Counted from the stretch's first letter, positions 26,638-37,339 are shown. The stretch is 64,000 nucleotides of DNA from Sinomonas gamaensis (GCF_005876955.1 NZ_SSCL01000009.1:62001-126000), one strand, 5' to 3'. The notes: a model not told the origin generated them from the sequence alone. Numbers and translations are program-made.

Positions 26638-27279
26638 ATGAAGGACGATCAGAACATGGAGCCGTTGTCCGACGAGGAGCTCGCGGCAGAGGGCATCACC
26701 CCCCTGCCGGACAAGGAGGTGGCCTCGATCCTTGACCTCAACGCAGACCTGAATCTCGGGATCGAGGCTGCGGCGCCGATCGATTTGGGGGTCGCCGCCA
26801 ATGCGAATGTGGCGGCGCCCATCGATGCCTCGGCCTCAGCCAATGTCCTCTCGGTGGGGTCCACCTCTGCGGGGATTGCCGATCAGGGCACCTTGATCGA
26901 TCAGGGCATCAACGCCGACGCGACGGCCAACTCCGTCCAGGACAGCAACATCGATCAAGGAACAGCTCCGGTGCCGGCTCCGACCAGCGATCCGACCTCC
27001 ACCACCACGACCACCACCGACCCGACCGCTGTTGCCGACGGCAGCCTCCTGAACGTCGACGTGAACCTCGACGCGAATGCCGGTATCGCTGCTCCGATCA
27101 ACGGTGCAGTGGCAGCGAATGCCAATGTGGCCGCTCCGATCAATGCCGGGGTCGCAGCGAACATCGGTACCGTCGACAGCACTGCCGTCGCCGATGCCCA
27201 GCAGCAGGCGATCATCACCCAACACATCGACGGAGCTGCTACGGCGACGTCTGAGCAGCATTCGGATCTTCAGCAGTAG
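26638..27279 (+). CDS. Ala/Asn-rich duplicated repeat protein, candidate substrate of the adjacent peptidase
   Basis: Protein of 213 residues, unusual in composition: no Cys, Trp, Phe or Tyr, and Lys only at residues 2 and 26. An acidic leader-like start (LSDEELAAEGITPLPDKEV, about residues 10-28) is followed by two copies of a roughly 75-residue unit (about 34-107 and 138-213), each with AAPI(D/N)..VAANANVAAPI(D/N), separated by a Pro/Thr linker with six consecutive Thr. ATG at 26638 follows AAGGGA; an upstream ATG (26578) overlaps the transporter stop and adds unrelated residues. The M50 peptidase gene begins six bases after the stop. No signal peptide is seen. Function unknown; a secreted or processed peptide is plausible. 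Confidence 0.7.
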   Translation: MKDDQNMEPLSDEELAAEGITPLPDKEVASILDLNADLNLGIEAAAPIDLGVAANANVAAPIDASASANVLSVGSTSAGIADQGTLIDQGINADATANSVQDSNIDQGTAPVPAPTSDPTSTTTTTTDPTAVADGSLLNVDVNLDANAGIAAPINGAVAANANVAAPINAGVAANIGTVDSTAVADAQQQAIITQHIDGAATATSEQHSDLQQ

Positions 27280-27285
27280 GCCGGC

Positions 27286-29610
27286 ATGGCGGTCGTCCAA
27301 GAGCATGTGCCGGCTCGTGCCGACGGCCTCGAACTGATCGGCGAGCTGAAGGGCTCTGGCTACCGGACCGCTCCCGCGCTCGTGCGGCGCGGGGATGGCC
27401 AGACCCTTCAGCTGACGCCGCTGCTTTACTCCGTCCTGTCCGCCGTGGACGGCAACAGCAGCATCACCGAGCTAGCGGACCGAGTGAGCCACGAGCTCGG
27501 CCGCCGCGTGACGGCGGAGAACATCCAGACGCTCATCGATTCACGGCTGCGCCCGCTGGGGCTGCTGACGCTGGCGGACGGGTCGCAGCCGAAGGTGCAA
27601 CGGTCGAATCCGCTGCTCAGCCTGCGCTTCCGGTACACGGTGACCGATGAAGCGAAGACGCGTCGACTGACGGCACCCTTTGCGCCTCTGTTCCAGCCAC
27701 TCGTTGTGGCCCCTGTAGTGGCGGTCTTCCTGTTCGTCTGCTGGTGGCTATTGGCCGAGAAGGGCCTGGCCTCGGCGACCTATCAGGCTTTCGAGAACCC
27801 CGGCTTTCTGCTGCTCGTCGTCGCCGTCACCATTCTCTCCGCCGGATTCCACGAGTTTGGGCATGCCGCTGCCGCACATTACGGCGGGGCCACGCCGGGG
27901 GCCATGGGCGCAGGCCTCTACCTCTTCTGGCCCGCCTTCTACACCGATGTGACGGACTCCTACCGTTTGGGGCGCGGCGGCCGCATCCGCACCGACCTCG
28001 GCGGCCTCTACTTCAACGCCATTGTCACGGTCCTGATCGGCGGCGTCTGGTGGGTGACCCGCTACGACGCGCTGCTCCTCGTCATCCTCACCCAGATCCT
28101 GCAGATGCTCCGCCAGCTCACGCCGCTGGTCCGTTTCGACGGGTACCACGTGCTCGCGGACGTCACCGGAGTCCCCGATCTCTTCCACCGCATCCGGCCG
28201 ACTCTGCTCGGCCTGCTGCCGTGGCGTTGGAGCCACCCCGAGACAAAGGTTCTCAAGCCATGGGCCCGGGCCATCGTCACCCTCTGGGTTCTGGTCGTAG
28301 TCCCCGTCCTGCTGGGGAGCGTTGTGCTCATGGCCATCACGCTCCCGCGAGTGTTGGCCACCGCTTGGGCGAGCGTTGCGCACCGGGGTGCAGCCCTGAC
28401 TGCGGCTTCGAGCCGTGGCGACCTGATGGAGGCCGGGGCGCAACTTGTCATGATCCTCGCCGCGGCCCTCCCCGTCCTCGGAATGGGGCTCATCTTCCTT
28501 CGGATGGCCAGCCAAGGTGTCCAAAGGACATGGCGGAAGACTCGGGGGCACCCGGTTCAGCGCACGCTCTCAGCCGTCGCGGGGGTCACGGTCCTTGCAG
28601 TGCTCGCTGCCGTCTGGTGGCCGACGGGATCAACTTATCGGCCGATCCAGCCCTACGAGCGCGGCGCTGTCACCGATGCCTTCAGCGTCGCCCCTCCGAG
28701 GACCGACCGGCTCGTGCAGGGACAAAAGGGCCGCCTCGCCGCCGTCTGGCCCGAGGGAGTTGCCAGGCCGACGGCGGACAAGCCGCGGTTGGCCATGGTG
28801 CTCGTCCCTCGGCCAAGCCAGACGACCACCACGAAAACCGGTCCCGCTCACGCCCCGGCCTGGGTCTTTCCCTTCAGCAAGCCGCTGCCGCCCCAGAGCG
28901 GCGGGAACCAGGCCTTGGCAGTGAACACCCAGGACGGATCGGTGGTCTACGACGTCGCGTTCGCAATGGTGTGGGTCGAGGACGGGGTGGCGCTCAATAC
29001 CAACGAGGCGTACGCCTTTGCCAGCTGTCGGGACTGCGCCGCGGTCGCCGTCGCGTTCCAGGTGGTGCTGATCGTGGGGCAGGTCAACGCCGTGGTCCCC
29101 GAGAACTTGGCCGTGGCCGCCAATTACAACTGCGCCCAGTGCCTCGCCGTCGCCCTCGCAAATCAGCTCGTCCTGACTCTGGATGGACCCCTCAGCCCTG
29201 CCGGAATGGAAGAACTGGCGAAGGTGTGGGACGAGATCGGCAGGTTCGAGGCCTCCATCCAGACCGTTCCGCTCTCGCAGCTACAGGATCAGCTGAACCA
29301 GTACATTTCCCGGATTCGGCAGATTGTCGAGCAGGACCCGTCGGCGACTCATCAGACTTCGGCTAGCCCTACGCCGAGCCCGACGCCGACGGTGACGGCA
29401 GCGACCGGCACGTCGGCGAGCGGCGGTTCCAGTGCCTCACCGGCTGCGCCGGGCACGGCCACCGCGCCAACGACGCCAGAGCCTCAACTTCCGATTGCAC
29501 CCGGCATCGATGCTTCTTCCGGGACGGTGGCCCCTGCACCCACCGCGGCACCGCAATCTCCGGCTCCCGCCGAGACTCCCGTCCCTGTGGCAACCGCCTC
29601 TCCGAGCTGA
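27286..29610 (+). CDS. Membrane M50 metallopeptidase with PqqD/RRE-like N-terminus
   Basis: Protein of 774 residues. Residues about 12-100 look like a PqqD/RRE winged helix (LQLTPLLYSVLSAVDGNSSI, then TELADRVSHELGRR), the domain that grips leader peptides. A membrane domain of about seven segments carries the zinc site: H189-E-F-G-H193 in GFHEFGHAAAAH and FDGYH (about 284-288) supplying the third ligand, as in YydH/SpoIVFB relatives. The outer part (about 460-690) has two CxxC pairs (SCRDC, NCAQC) around helices ending QVVLI and QLVL, then a Pro/Ser/Thr tail. It shares an AVAAN motif with the upstream repeat protein. Co-transcription is near certain; the reaction is inferred. Confidence 0.8.
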   Translation: MAVVQEHVPARADGLELIGELKGSGYRTAPALVRRGDGQTLQLTPLLYSVLSAVDGNSSITELADRVSHELGRRVTAENIQTLIDSRLRPLGLLTLADGSQPKVQRSNPLLSLRFRYTVTDEAKTRRLTAPFAPLFQPLVVAPVVAVFLFVCWWLLAEKGLASATYQAFENPGFLLLVVAVTILSAGFHEFGHAAAAHYGGATPGAMGAGLYLFWPAFYTDVTDSYRLGRGGRIRTDLGGLYFNAIVTVLIGGVWWVTRYDALLLVILTQILQMLRQLTPLVRFDGYHVLADVTGVPDLFHRIRPTLLGLLPWRWSHPETKVLKPWARAIVTLWVLVVVPVLLGSVVLMAITLPRVLATAWASVAHRGAALTAASSRGDLMEAGAQLVMILAAALPVLGMGLIFLRMASQGVQRTWRKTRGHPVQRTLSAVAGVTVLAVLAAVWWPTGSTYRPIQPYERGAVTDAFSVAPPRTDRLVQGQKGRLAAVWPEGVARPTADKPRLAMVLVPRPSQTTTTKTGPAHAPAWVFPFSKPLPPQSGGNQALAVNTQDGSVVYDVAFAMVWVEDGVALNTNEAYAFASCRDCAAVAVAFQVVLIVGQVNAVVPENLAVAANYNCAQCLAVALANQLVLTLDGPLSPAGMEELAKVWDEIGRFEASIQTVPLSQLQDQLNQYISRIRQIVEQDPSATHQTSASPTPSPTPTVTAATGTSASGGSSASPAAPGTATAPTTPEPQLPIAPGIDASSGTVAPAPTAAPQSPAPAETPVPVATASPS

Positions 29611-29622
29611 CTCCAGGATCCC

Positions 29623-31113
29623 TCAGGTGCCCGAGTGGGCCTCGAGGAAGGAGTAGACCTCGGTCTCATCGACACCGGGGAAGGCGCCCGGCGGCATGGC
29701 TGCGAGCAGGTGGGAATGAGCCCGCGCAGAGGGCCAGGCGCTTCCGGCCCAGTGGTCGCTCAGCTCGGCGGGAGGGCGCCGGCAGCACGAGGGGTCGGGA
29801 CAGCGTGAGGTGGCGCGCGCCGTCGTCTCTCGCCCCCTGAACCACTTGACGTGCTGGTAGGGGACACCCACGCTCAGGGAGAACTCGCCTGTTGAGCTCC
29901 GCTCGGTGCGGGCCGTGCACCAGAACGTTCCGTTGACCGTGTCGGTGTACTGGCTGTACGAGCTGAATTTGTCCGGGACGTCGAAGACCGCGCGGCTCGT
30001 CCAGGCCTTGCACGCCGGCTGGCCCTCAATGGCCCCGGTGTGGTCCATGGGGAAATTGACACCGTCGTTCTCGTAGGCCTTGTAGATGATGCCGCTCTGA
30101 TGGGTCTTCTGGAAGTGCGTCGTGATACCGAGGTGCTGCGTCGCGAGATTGGTGAACCGATGTGCTGCGGTCTCGTAGCTGACAGCGAAGGCGTCGCGGA
30201 GGTCCTCGACCGAGATCTCCTTGCGGGCCTTTGCCTGTTGGAGGAACTCAACCGTCGTGTGCTCGGGCAGCAGGAGCGCGGCGGCGAAGTAGTTCGTAGC
30301 GACGCGCTGGGCCAAGAAGTCCCCATAGCTCTGCGGCGTCTCATGGCCCAGGACGTAGTGGCCGAGCGCCTGAAGGAGGACCGAGCGGGGGTCGTGCTCC
30401 GAGCGCTGATTGTGCGTGAGATAAATCCTGCGATTCTTCAAATCAGTCACGGAACGCGTGGAATGCGGAAGATCGCCCACATGGTGAAGGGTGAAGCCGA
30501 GGTGGCTCGCGACGTCCGAAATGAGATGCTGGCTCAGAGGGCCCCCCGCATAGCCGACCGCCTTCAGGACCTTCTGCGCCTGGGCCTCGTACTCAGGAAA
30601 GTAATTCCCCCGCTCGCGCATCATGCGGCGCAACTCGCCGTTCGCACGCCGGGCTTCCTCCGGCGTCGCGATCTGTTCGTTGAGCTTGCGCTCGAGCTCC
30701 TTGAGCAGGCCGAGCTGGGACTCGAGAACGTCCAACGGCGTCCTCGAGCCAATACGGATTTTCGGCAGATTGAGCGATTCGTACAGCGGGCTGCGCTGGT
30801 AGCGCTCAAGCTCGATCTCCAACGCCGCCCGCCGGTTGGGCGGCTCCGCGCCGAGCAGCTGGTCAACGCCCACGCCGAGAGCGCCCGCTAGCTGCTGCAG
30901 CAGCCCGAGTTTCGGCTCCCGCTTGCCGTTCTCGATGAGACTCAGTTGGCTCGCCGCCGCGCCCACGGCGGTGCCGAGCTCTTCGAGCGTCAGGCCGGCG
31001 GCCTTGCGGAGGTGACGGACTCGGCGGCCGAGGCTGATCACGTCGACGTCTCCGCCCTTCCGGGCGGCGGCGGACAGTTCGGCAGGGCGAGTCCACGAGG
31101 CTGCAGGCAACAT
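29623..31113 (-). CDS. ramB: RamB-like regulator (XRE HTH, ImmA/IrrE-like, ScfR C-terminal domains)
   Basis: Regulator of acetate metabolism. An N-terminal Cro/CI-type HTH (LGRRVRHLRKAAGLTLEELG, then LSLIENGKREPKLGLLQQLA) is followed by a linker, an ImmA/IrrE-like domain around residues 200-320, and a C-terminal domain with paired cysteines (SRCPDPSCCR). The peptidase motif HExxH is not intact: the matching segment reads QALGHYVLGHE, so proteolysis is unlikely. It is divergent from aceA, which RamB homologues repress in Corynebacterium and mycobacteria. The ATG at 31113 adds about 25 residues before the HTH; a GTG just before ISLGRR is the other option. Confidence 0.85.
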   Translation of the reverse strand: MLPAASWTRPAELSAAARKGGDVDVISLGRRVRHLRKAAGLTLEELGTAVGAAASQLSLIENGKREPKLGLLQQLAGALGVGVDQLLGAEPPNRRAALEIELERYQRSPLYESLNLPKIRIGSRTPLDVLESQLGLLKELERKLNEQIATPEEARRANGELRRMMRERGNYFPEYEAQAQKVLKAVGYAGGPLSQHLISDVASHLGFTLHHVGDLPHSTRSVTDLKNRRIYLTHNQRSEHDPRSVLLQALGHYVLGHETPQSYGDFLAQRVATNYFAAALLLPEHTTVEFLQQAKARKEISVEDLRDAFAVSYETAAHRFTNLATQHLGITTHFQKTHQSGIIYKAYENDGVNFPMDHTGAIEGQPACKAWTSRAVFDVPDKFSSYSQYTDTVNGTFWCTARTERSSTGEFSLSVGVPYQHVKWFRGRETTARATSRCPDPSCCRRPPAELSDHWAGSAWPSARAHSHLLAAMPPGAFPGVDETEVYSFLEAHSGT

Positions 31114-31150
31114 TTTTTGAGAATACGTGAAGAACGGCGTTTCTTTCCAG

Positions 31151-31190
31151 AACTTTTCTCTACCGGAGGGGTTGCAGAGCCGGAAAAGTT
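31151..31190. promoter_or_regulatory. Candidate RamB operator between ramB and aceA
   Basis: Inverted arms AACTTTTC (31151-31158) and GAAAAGTT (31183-31190) lie in the 128-base divergent intergenic region. The left arm with its flank (AGAACTTTTCTC) resembles the AACTTTGCAAA-type RamB site known from Corynebacterium. Controlling both directions from here would make the regulator self-repressing. Confidence 0.5.
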
Positions 31191-31241
31191 GATGTCACGA
31201 AGAAGTTCCCGTTCATGAGGTTCAGGTCGAAGGAGACAACG

Positions 31242-32543
31242 ATGAACGCAGCAGCTGAAGCCCTCAAGCTCGAGTGGTCCGCCGATCCCCGCTGGGATGG
31301 AATCCAGCGTGACTACACGGCGGAGGACGTCGTGAAGCTGCGCGGGCGGGTTGTCGAGGAGCACACACTGGCCCGCCGAGGCGCGGAGAAGCTGTGGAAG
31401 GCCGTGACCGAGGGCCGCGAGAACGGCACCGGCTACATCAACGCCCTCGGCGCCCTGACCGGCAACCAGGCGGTGCAGCAGGTCAAGGCCGGACTGAAGG
31501 CCATCTACCTCTCGGGCTGGCAGGTCGCCGCGGACGCGAACCTCTCGGGCCACACCTACCCGGACCAGTCGCTGTACCCCGCCAACTCCGTGCCCGCCGT
31601 CGTGCGCCGGATCAACAACGCGCTCCTTAGGGCTGACCAGATCGAGTTCTCCGAGGGGAAGGCCTCAGTCGAGGGCTGGCTGGTACCGATCGTCGCGGAC
31701 GCGGAGGCCGGCTTCGGCGGGCCGCTGAACGCGTACGAGCTCATGAAGTCGATGATCCAGGCCGGCGCCGCCGGGGTGCACTGGGAGGACCAGCTGGCCT
31801 CGGAGAAGAAGTGCGGCCACCTCGGCGGCAAGGTGCTCATCCCGACCCAGCAGCACATCCGCACCCTCAATGCTGCTCGGCTCGCCGCCGACGTCGCCGG
31901 CGTGCCGAGCGTCATCATCGCCCGCACCGACGCCGAGGCCGCGACCCTCATCACCTCGGACGTGGACGAGCGGGACCAGGAATTCATCCTCCGCGAAGGG
32001 GGACAGCCGGTGCGCACGCCGGAGGGCTTCTACAAGGTGCGCAACGGCGTCGAGCCCTGCATTGCCCGCGCCAAGGCCTACGCCCCGTACTCGGACCTGA
32101 TCTGGATGGAGACCGGCACCCCGGACCTGGCCCTGGCGCGGAAGTTCGCCGAGGCGGTCAAGGCCGAGTTCCCGGACCAGATGCTGGCCTACAACTGCTC
32201 GCCCTCGTTCAACTGGAAGAAGCACCTCGACGACACCACGATCGCGAAGTTCCAGCGCGAGCTGGGCGCGATGGGCTTCAAGTTCCAGTTCATCACCCTT
32301 GCGGGCTTCCATGCCCTGAACTACTCGATGTTCGACCTCGCCCACGGCTACGCCCGCAACGGGATGAGCGCGTACGTCGAGCTCCAGGAGCGCGAATTCG
32401 CCTCCGAGGACCGCGGCTACACCGCGACCAAGCACCAGCGCGAAGTGGGCACCGGCTACTTCGACCTGGTCTCCACGGCGCTGAACCCGAACGCCAGCAC
32501 CCTTGCCCTGGTGGGATCCACCGAAGAGGGCCAATTCCACTGA
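31242..32543 (+). CDS. aceA: Isocitrate lyase
   Basis: Cleaves isocitrate to glyoxylate and succinate, the first glyoxylate-shunt step needed for growth on acetate or fatty acids. The 433 residues match the short bacterial form. The catalytic loop [10 protein letters not shown] is intact, with magnesium-binding [10 protein letters not shown] and [12 protein letters not shown] in place. ATG at 31242 follows GAAGGAG; an upstream in-frame ATG at 31215 adds nine residues. aceB follows 44 bases later. Confidence 0.97.
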   Translation: MNAAAEALKLEWSADPRWDGIQRDYTAEDVVKLRGRVVEEHTLARRGAEKLWKAVTEGRENGTGYINALGALTGNQAVQQVKAGLKAIYLSGWQVAADANLSGHTYPDQSLYPANSVPAVVRRINNALLRADQIEFSEGKASVEGWLVPIVADAEAGFGGPLNAYELMKSMIQAGAAGVHWEDQLASEKKCGHLGGKVLIPTQQHIRTLNAARLAADVAGVPSVIIARTDAEAATLITSDVDERDQEFILREGGQPVRTPEGFYKVRNGVEPCIARAKAYAPYSDLIWMETGTPDLALARKFAEAVKAEFPDQMLAYNCSPSFNWKKHLDDTTIAKFQRELGAMGFKFQFITLAGFHALNYSMFDLAHGYARNGMSAYVELQEREFASEDRGYTATKHQREVGTGYFDLVSTALNPNASTLALVGSTEEGQFH

Positions 32544-32587
32544 CAGCGCTCAGTTCGCTGAGCTCACGGTTCACCAGGAGACCTCCC

Positions 32588-34267
<1,680 letters not shown>

Positions 34268-34278
34268 GGGCGGAGACT

Positions 34279-34341
34279 TCCCGACGCCGGCACGCGCCAC
34301 TCGCAACACGCACCCCGAAAGTCGGGGGCCGGCGTCAGGGA
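34279..34341. terminator. Hairpin between aceB and the convergent acyl-CoA dehydrogenase
   Basis: Arms TCCCGACGCCGG (34279-34290) and CCGGCGTCAGGGA (34329-34341) pair with a one-base bulge; a smaller hairpin CCCCGA-AAG-TCGGGG (34312-34326) sits in the loop. It probably ends transcription from both converging genes. Confidence 0.65.
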
Positions 34342-34391
34342 AAAACAGTTGAGGGGTCGATCAGCGTAGTGGTGCTGCGCGGGTCGGCCCC

Positions 34392-35531
34392 TCAGCCTTC
34401 CACCAGCATGCGCCCCACGATCAGGCGCATGATCTCGTTCGTGCCTTCAAGGATCTGGTGGACGCGAAGGTCGCGGGCGATCTTCTCGACGCCGTACTCG
34501 TGCAGGTAGCCGTAGCCGCCGTGCAGCTGGATCGCCTGATTGGCCACCTCGAAGCCCGCATCCGTGGCCACGCGCTTCGCCATCGCGCAGAGCCGGAGTG
34601 CGTCCCGATCGTTCCGGTCGAGGGCCTCCGCGGCGCGCATGAGGAGGCTGCGGCCGGCCTCGAGCTTCATCTCCATGTCCGCTAGGTCGAACATGAGAGC
34701 CTCCTTGTCGGCGAGCCGGCCCCCGAAGGCGGTGCGCGACTTGAGGTAGGCGACCGTCTTCTCGAGCGCCGCCTGGCCTCCGCCCAAGGAGCAGGCGCCG
34801 ATGTTGAGCCGGCCCCCGTTGAGCCCCTTCATCGCGATCCCGAAGCCCGCGCCCTCCTCGCCGAGGCGGCTCTCCGCGGGGACTCTGACGTTCTTCAAGA
34901 CCACCTGGCTCGTGGGCTGGGCGTTCCAGCCCATCTTCTTCTCGTTGAGGCCGAACGACAGGCCGGGAGCGCCGCCCGGCACCAGGAACGCGCTGATCCC
35001 CCTCGCGCCGGGCGCGCCCGTCCGCGCCATGACGATGTACAGAGCCGACGTTCCCGCCCCCGAAATGAATTGCTTGACGCCATTGAGGACGTAGTCATCG
35101 CCCTCGCGGGTCGCCTTGGTGATGAGGGCCGCGGCGTCCGAACCCACCCCGGGCTCCGTGAGGCAGTAGCTCCCGAGCGACTCCATGGACGCGAGCTGCG
35201 GCACCCATTCCTCGCGCTGCTTGTCGGTGCCGAACGAATCGACCATCCACACAATCATGTTGTGGATGGAGATGTAGGCCGCGATGGTGGGGTCGGCTTT
35301 CGCGAGCTCCTCGAAGATCAGGACGGCGTCGGCCCGGGAGAGTCCCGTGCCCCCGTAGTCCTCGGCCACGTACAGGCCTCCGAGTCCGAGCTCGCCCGCC
35401 TCCCGCAGCACGTCCACCGGGAAGTGCTTCTCTGCGTCCCATTGGAGCGCGTGCGGGGCGATCCTGTCGGCGGCGAAATCGCGGACCGTGTCGATGAGTG
35501 CCTGCTGGTCCTCCGTGAGCTGGAACGTCAT
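34392..35531 (-). CDS. Acyl-CoA dehydrogenase (isobutyryl/short-chain type)
   Basis: FAD enzyme of 379 residues, usual size. YCLTEPGVGSDAAAL and FISGAGTSALYIVMARTG are the flavin/substrate loops, and the catalytic Glu lies in QILEGTNEIMRLIVGR. IQLHGGYGYLHEYGVEKIAR is the conserved C-terminal helix turn. The sequence is closest in feel to isobutyryl-CoA or short-branched-chain dehydrogenases used in valine breakdown, which is an inference. ATG at 35531 gives MTFQLTEDQQALIDTVRDFA, the standard start; longer frames upstream overlap the divergent DsbA gene. Confidence 0.9.
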   Translation of the reverse strand: MTFQLTEDQQALIDTVRDFAADRIAPHALQWDAEKHFPVDVLREAGELGLGGLYVAEDYGGTGLSRADAVLIFEELAKADPTIAAYISIHNMIVWMVDSFGTDKQREEWVPQLASMESLGSYCLTEPGVGSDAAALITKATREGDDYVLNGVKQFISGAGTSALYIVMARTGAPGARGISAFLVPGGAPGLSFGLNEKKMGWNAQPTSQVVLKNVRVPAESRLGEEGAGFGIAMKGLNGGRLNIGACSLGGGQAALEKTVAYLKSRTAFGGRLADKEALMFDLADMEMKLEAGRSLLMRAAEALDRNDRDALRLCAMAKRVATDAGFEVANQAIQLHGGYGYLHEYGVEKIARDLRVHQILEGTNEIMRLIVGRMLVEG

Positions 35532-35604
35532 GACGTCAGTCTTGCCCGCGATGGGCCGCAAGAACAGAGGGAATATCCCCGCGCACGGATTACTTGAAGC
35601 TTTC

Positions 35605-36324
35605 ATGAACGTAGACATCTGGTCCGATATCGCCTGCCCGTGGTGTTTCATCGGCAAGCGCCGTTTTGAAAAAGCCCTCGCGGCGTTCCCCTTCAAGGAC
35701 CAGGTCACGGTGACGTGGCACAGCTTCCAGCTCGACCCTTCGCTCCCCGAGCATTACGACGGGACCGAGCTTGAGTACCTCAGCCAGCGCAAGGGAATGC
35801 AGCCCGCCCAAGTTGCGCAGATGTTCGACCACGTCACCCAAGTCGCCGCCGCCGAAGGCCTCGATTACGACTTCGCCAACATCGTCGTCGCCAATTCCTT
35901 CCCCGGCCACGAGCTGATCCACCTGTCCGCCGCGCGTGGTCCGGCGGGTGCGGCCGACGCCGTCAAGGAGGCGTTGCTCTCGGCGCACTTTGAGCAGGGG
36001 CGCAACATCGGGAACCGCGAGGTTCTCGTGGAGATCGGCAGCGCCGCCGGGCTCGCCGAGGAGGACATCACCGCAGCGCTCGACGGCGGCACGTACCGCG
36101 ACGCTGTCCGCGCCGACATTCGGCAGGCACAGGTGCTGGGCATTCAGGGGGTGCCGTTCTTCGTCCTCGACAACAAGTACGGCATCTCCGGCGCGCAGCC
36201 GTCGGAGCTGTTCGCGCAGGCGCTCGAGACGGCGTGGCGGGAGTCGAACCCGCTCGTGATGGTGGGCGACCGCACGCACACCGACGAGCTCAACGGCGAG
36301 GTCTGCGGCCCGGACGGCTGCTGA
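35605..36324 (+). CDS. DsbA-family oxidoreductase, FrnE-like
   Basis: Cytoplasmic thioredoxin-fold protein of 239 residues in the FrnE/DsbA2 branch. The active site is CPWC in SDIACPWCFIGKRRFEKAL, and the cis-Pro loop is GIQGVPFFVLDN. A helical insertion (about residues 45-150) is typical. FrnE proteins act as disulfide isomerases or 2-hydroxychromene-2-carboxylate isomerase relatives; no signal peptide is present. The C-terminus ends CGPDGC, a second cysteine pair. The ATG at 35605 is chosen from the family start MNVDIWSDIA. Confidence 0.9.
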   Translation: MNVDIWSDIACPWCFIGKRRFEKALAAFPFKDQVTVTWHSFQLDPSLPEHYDGTELEYLSQRKGMQPAQVAQMFDHVTQVAAAEGLDYDFANIVVANSFPGHELIHLSAARGPAGAADAVKEALLSAHFEQGRNIGNREVLVEIGSAAGLAEEDITAALDGGTYRDAVRADIRQAQVLGIQGVPFFVLDNKYGISGAQPSELFAQALETAWRESNPLVMVGDRTHTDELNGEVCGPDGC

Positions 36325-36406
36325 CCGCCCGGGTTCCGACCGGGACTTGTCCACATAGTCGCCGATCCGGCGGTGATGCGATGGCGAAGGCCCCGAGGAT
36401 GGGCTC

Positions 36407-37261
36407 ATGGGGGATTCTTTCGACCGGCTGAACCATGTCATGAGGCTGTTCCACGGCGTCTGCCGTCTCCGCGATCTGCTCTCAAGGGGAGTCTCCGAGC
36501 GCGAGGTGGCGGACGCCGTCGGACGAGGGGAACTCGTTCGCGTGCGCAAGGGGCTCTATGCCGTCCCGGGTGCGGACCCGGTGTACGTCGCAGCGAGGCG
36601 GACTCGCTCGCTTCTGACCTGCGTCTCCGGCGCGACATTCCACGGCCTGTGGACGCTCGTGCCCCCGGGTCAGCTGCCAGACCGTTTCCACCTCTTGCGG
36701 CGAACGGGCGAAGGCCGGCCCGATGCCGTGGTTCACCGGGACACGTGGGTGCCGCCCGATCCGTACGCGCCGGTGGCGGGGCTGGCCGACGTCGTACTTC
36801 ACTCGCTCCGGTGCCTCCCGGAGCTGGAGGCCCTGCTCATCGCCGAGTCCGCTGGGAATCGGGGCCTCTCCTTGGACTTCATCCGGGAGCGTCTGCCCGG
36901 TAGCCGGAACGCCGCAGCCCGGCGCGTCTTGGACCTCGTCGACACGGGATCGGAGTCGCCCCTCGAGACCCTTGGGCGGACCCACCTCCGGCGAGCCGGC
37001 TTGCAGGTTGAAACGCAGGTGGAGATTTCGGGAGTCGGATGGGTGGATGCGCTCGTTGAGCGACGGCTGATCCTCGAACTCGACGGGAAGACGCACGAGG
37101 AGCGTCGTCAGCGGGACAAGGACCGACGTCGGGATCGAGCGGCCCAGCTGGCCGGCTATCCAGTCTTCCGCTACGGGTACGCCGACGTGGTGTACCGGCC
37201 GGAGCTCTTCGTCTCAGAGGTGACCCGGATGCTCGGGTTTCCGACCGGGATCGATCGGTGA
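36407..37261 (+). CDS. AbiEi-antitoxin-like N-terminus fused to DUF559 (Vsr-like) domain, solo
   Basis: Protein of 284 residues. The first 60 residues look like the winged-helix AbiEi-type antitoxin domain (SRGVSEREVADAVGRGELVR, then VRKGLYAVPG). The C-terminal third (about 185-275) is a DUF559 / very-short-patch-repair-like endonuclease fold with the PD-(D/E)xK pattern: VDALVERRLILELDGKTHEE gives the D and E-x-D residues, and RDRAAQLAGYPVFRYGYADV follows. No nucleotidyltransferase toxin gene is beside it, so it is not a complete type IV toxin-antitoxin pair. Function unknown; DNA processing is plausible. Confidence 0.78.
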   Translation: MGDSFDRLNHVMRLFHGVCRLRDLLSRGVSEREVADAVGRGELVRVRKGLYAVPGADPVYVAARRTRSLLTCVSGATFHGLWTLVPPGQLPDRFHLLRRTGEGRPDAVVHRDTWVPPDPYAPVAGLADVVLHSLRCLPELEALLIAESAGNRGLSLDFIRERLPGSRNAAARRVLDLVDTGSESPLETLGRTHLRRAGLQVETQVEISGVGWVDALVERRLILELDGKTHEERRQRDKDRRRDRAAQLAGYPVFRYGYADVVYRPELFVSEVTRMLGFPTGIDR

Positions 37262-37271
37262 ATTGGGCCCT

Positions 37272-37304
37272 TGCATCGGCGTGTCGCGCGGACACGCCGA
37301 TGCA
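37272..37304. terminator. Perfect 14-base hairpin between convergent genes
   Basis: Arms TGCATCGGCGTGTC (37272-37285) and GACACGCCGATGCA (37291-37304) with a five-base loop GCGCG, flanked by CCC and GGG that can extend the stem. This is a strong terminator for the AbiEi/DUF559 gene and probably for the converging surface-protein gene. Confidence 0.85.
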
Positions 37305-37306
37305 GG

Positions 37307-37328
37307 GATTTCGATCCCGGTCGAAATC
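37307..37328. terminator. Second hairpin of the convergent terminator pair
   Basis: Arms GATTTCGA and TCGAAATC around a TCCCGG loop, three bases after the first hairpin and just beyond the surface-protein stop. The two stem-loops form a stacked bidirectional terminator. Confidence 0.7.
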
Positions 37329-37339
37329 AAACGGGCTCC

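Noticed and set aside
36407-37261. Complete type IV toxin-antitoxin system
   Set aside because: Only the antitoxin-like domain is present; neighbours are a DsbA-like gene and a surface-protein gene.
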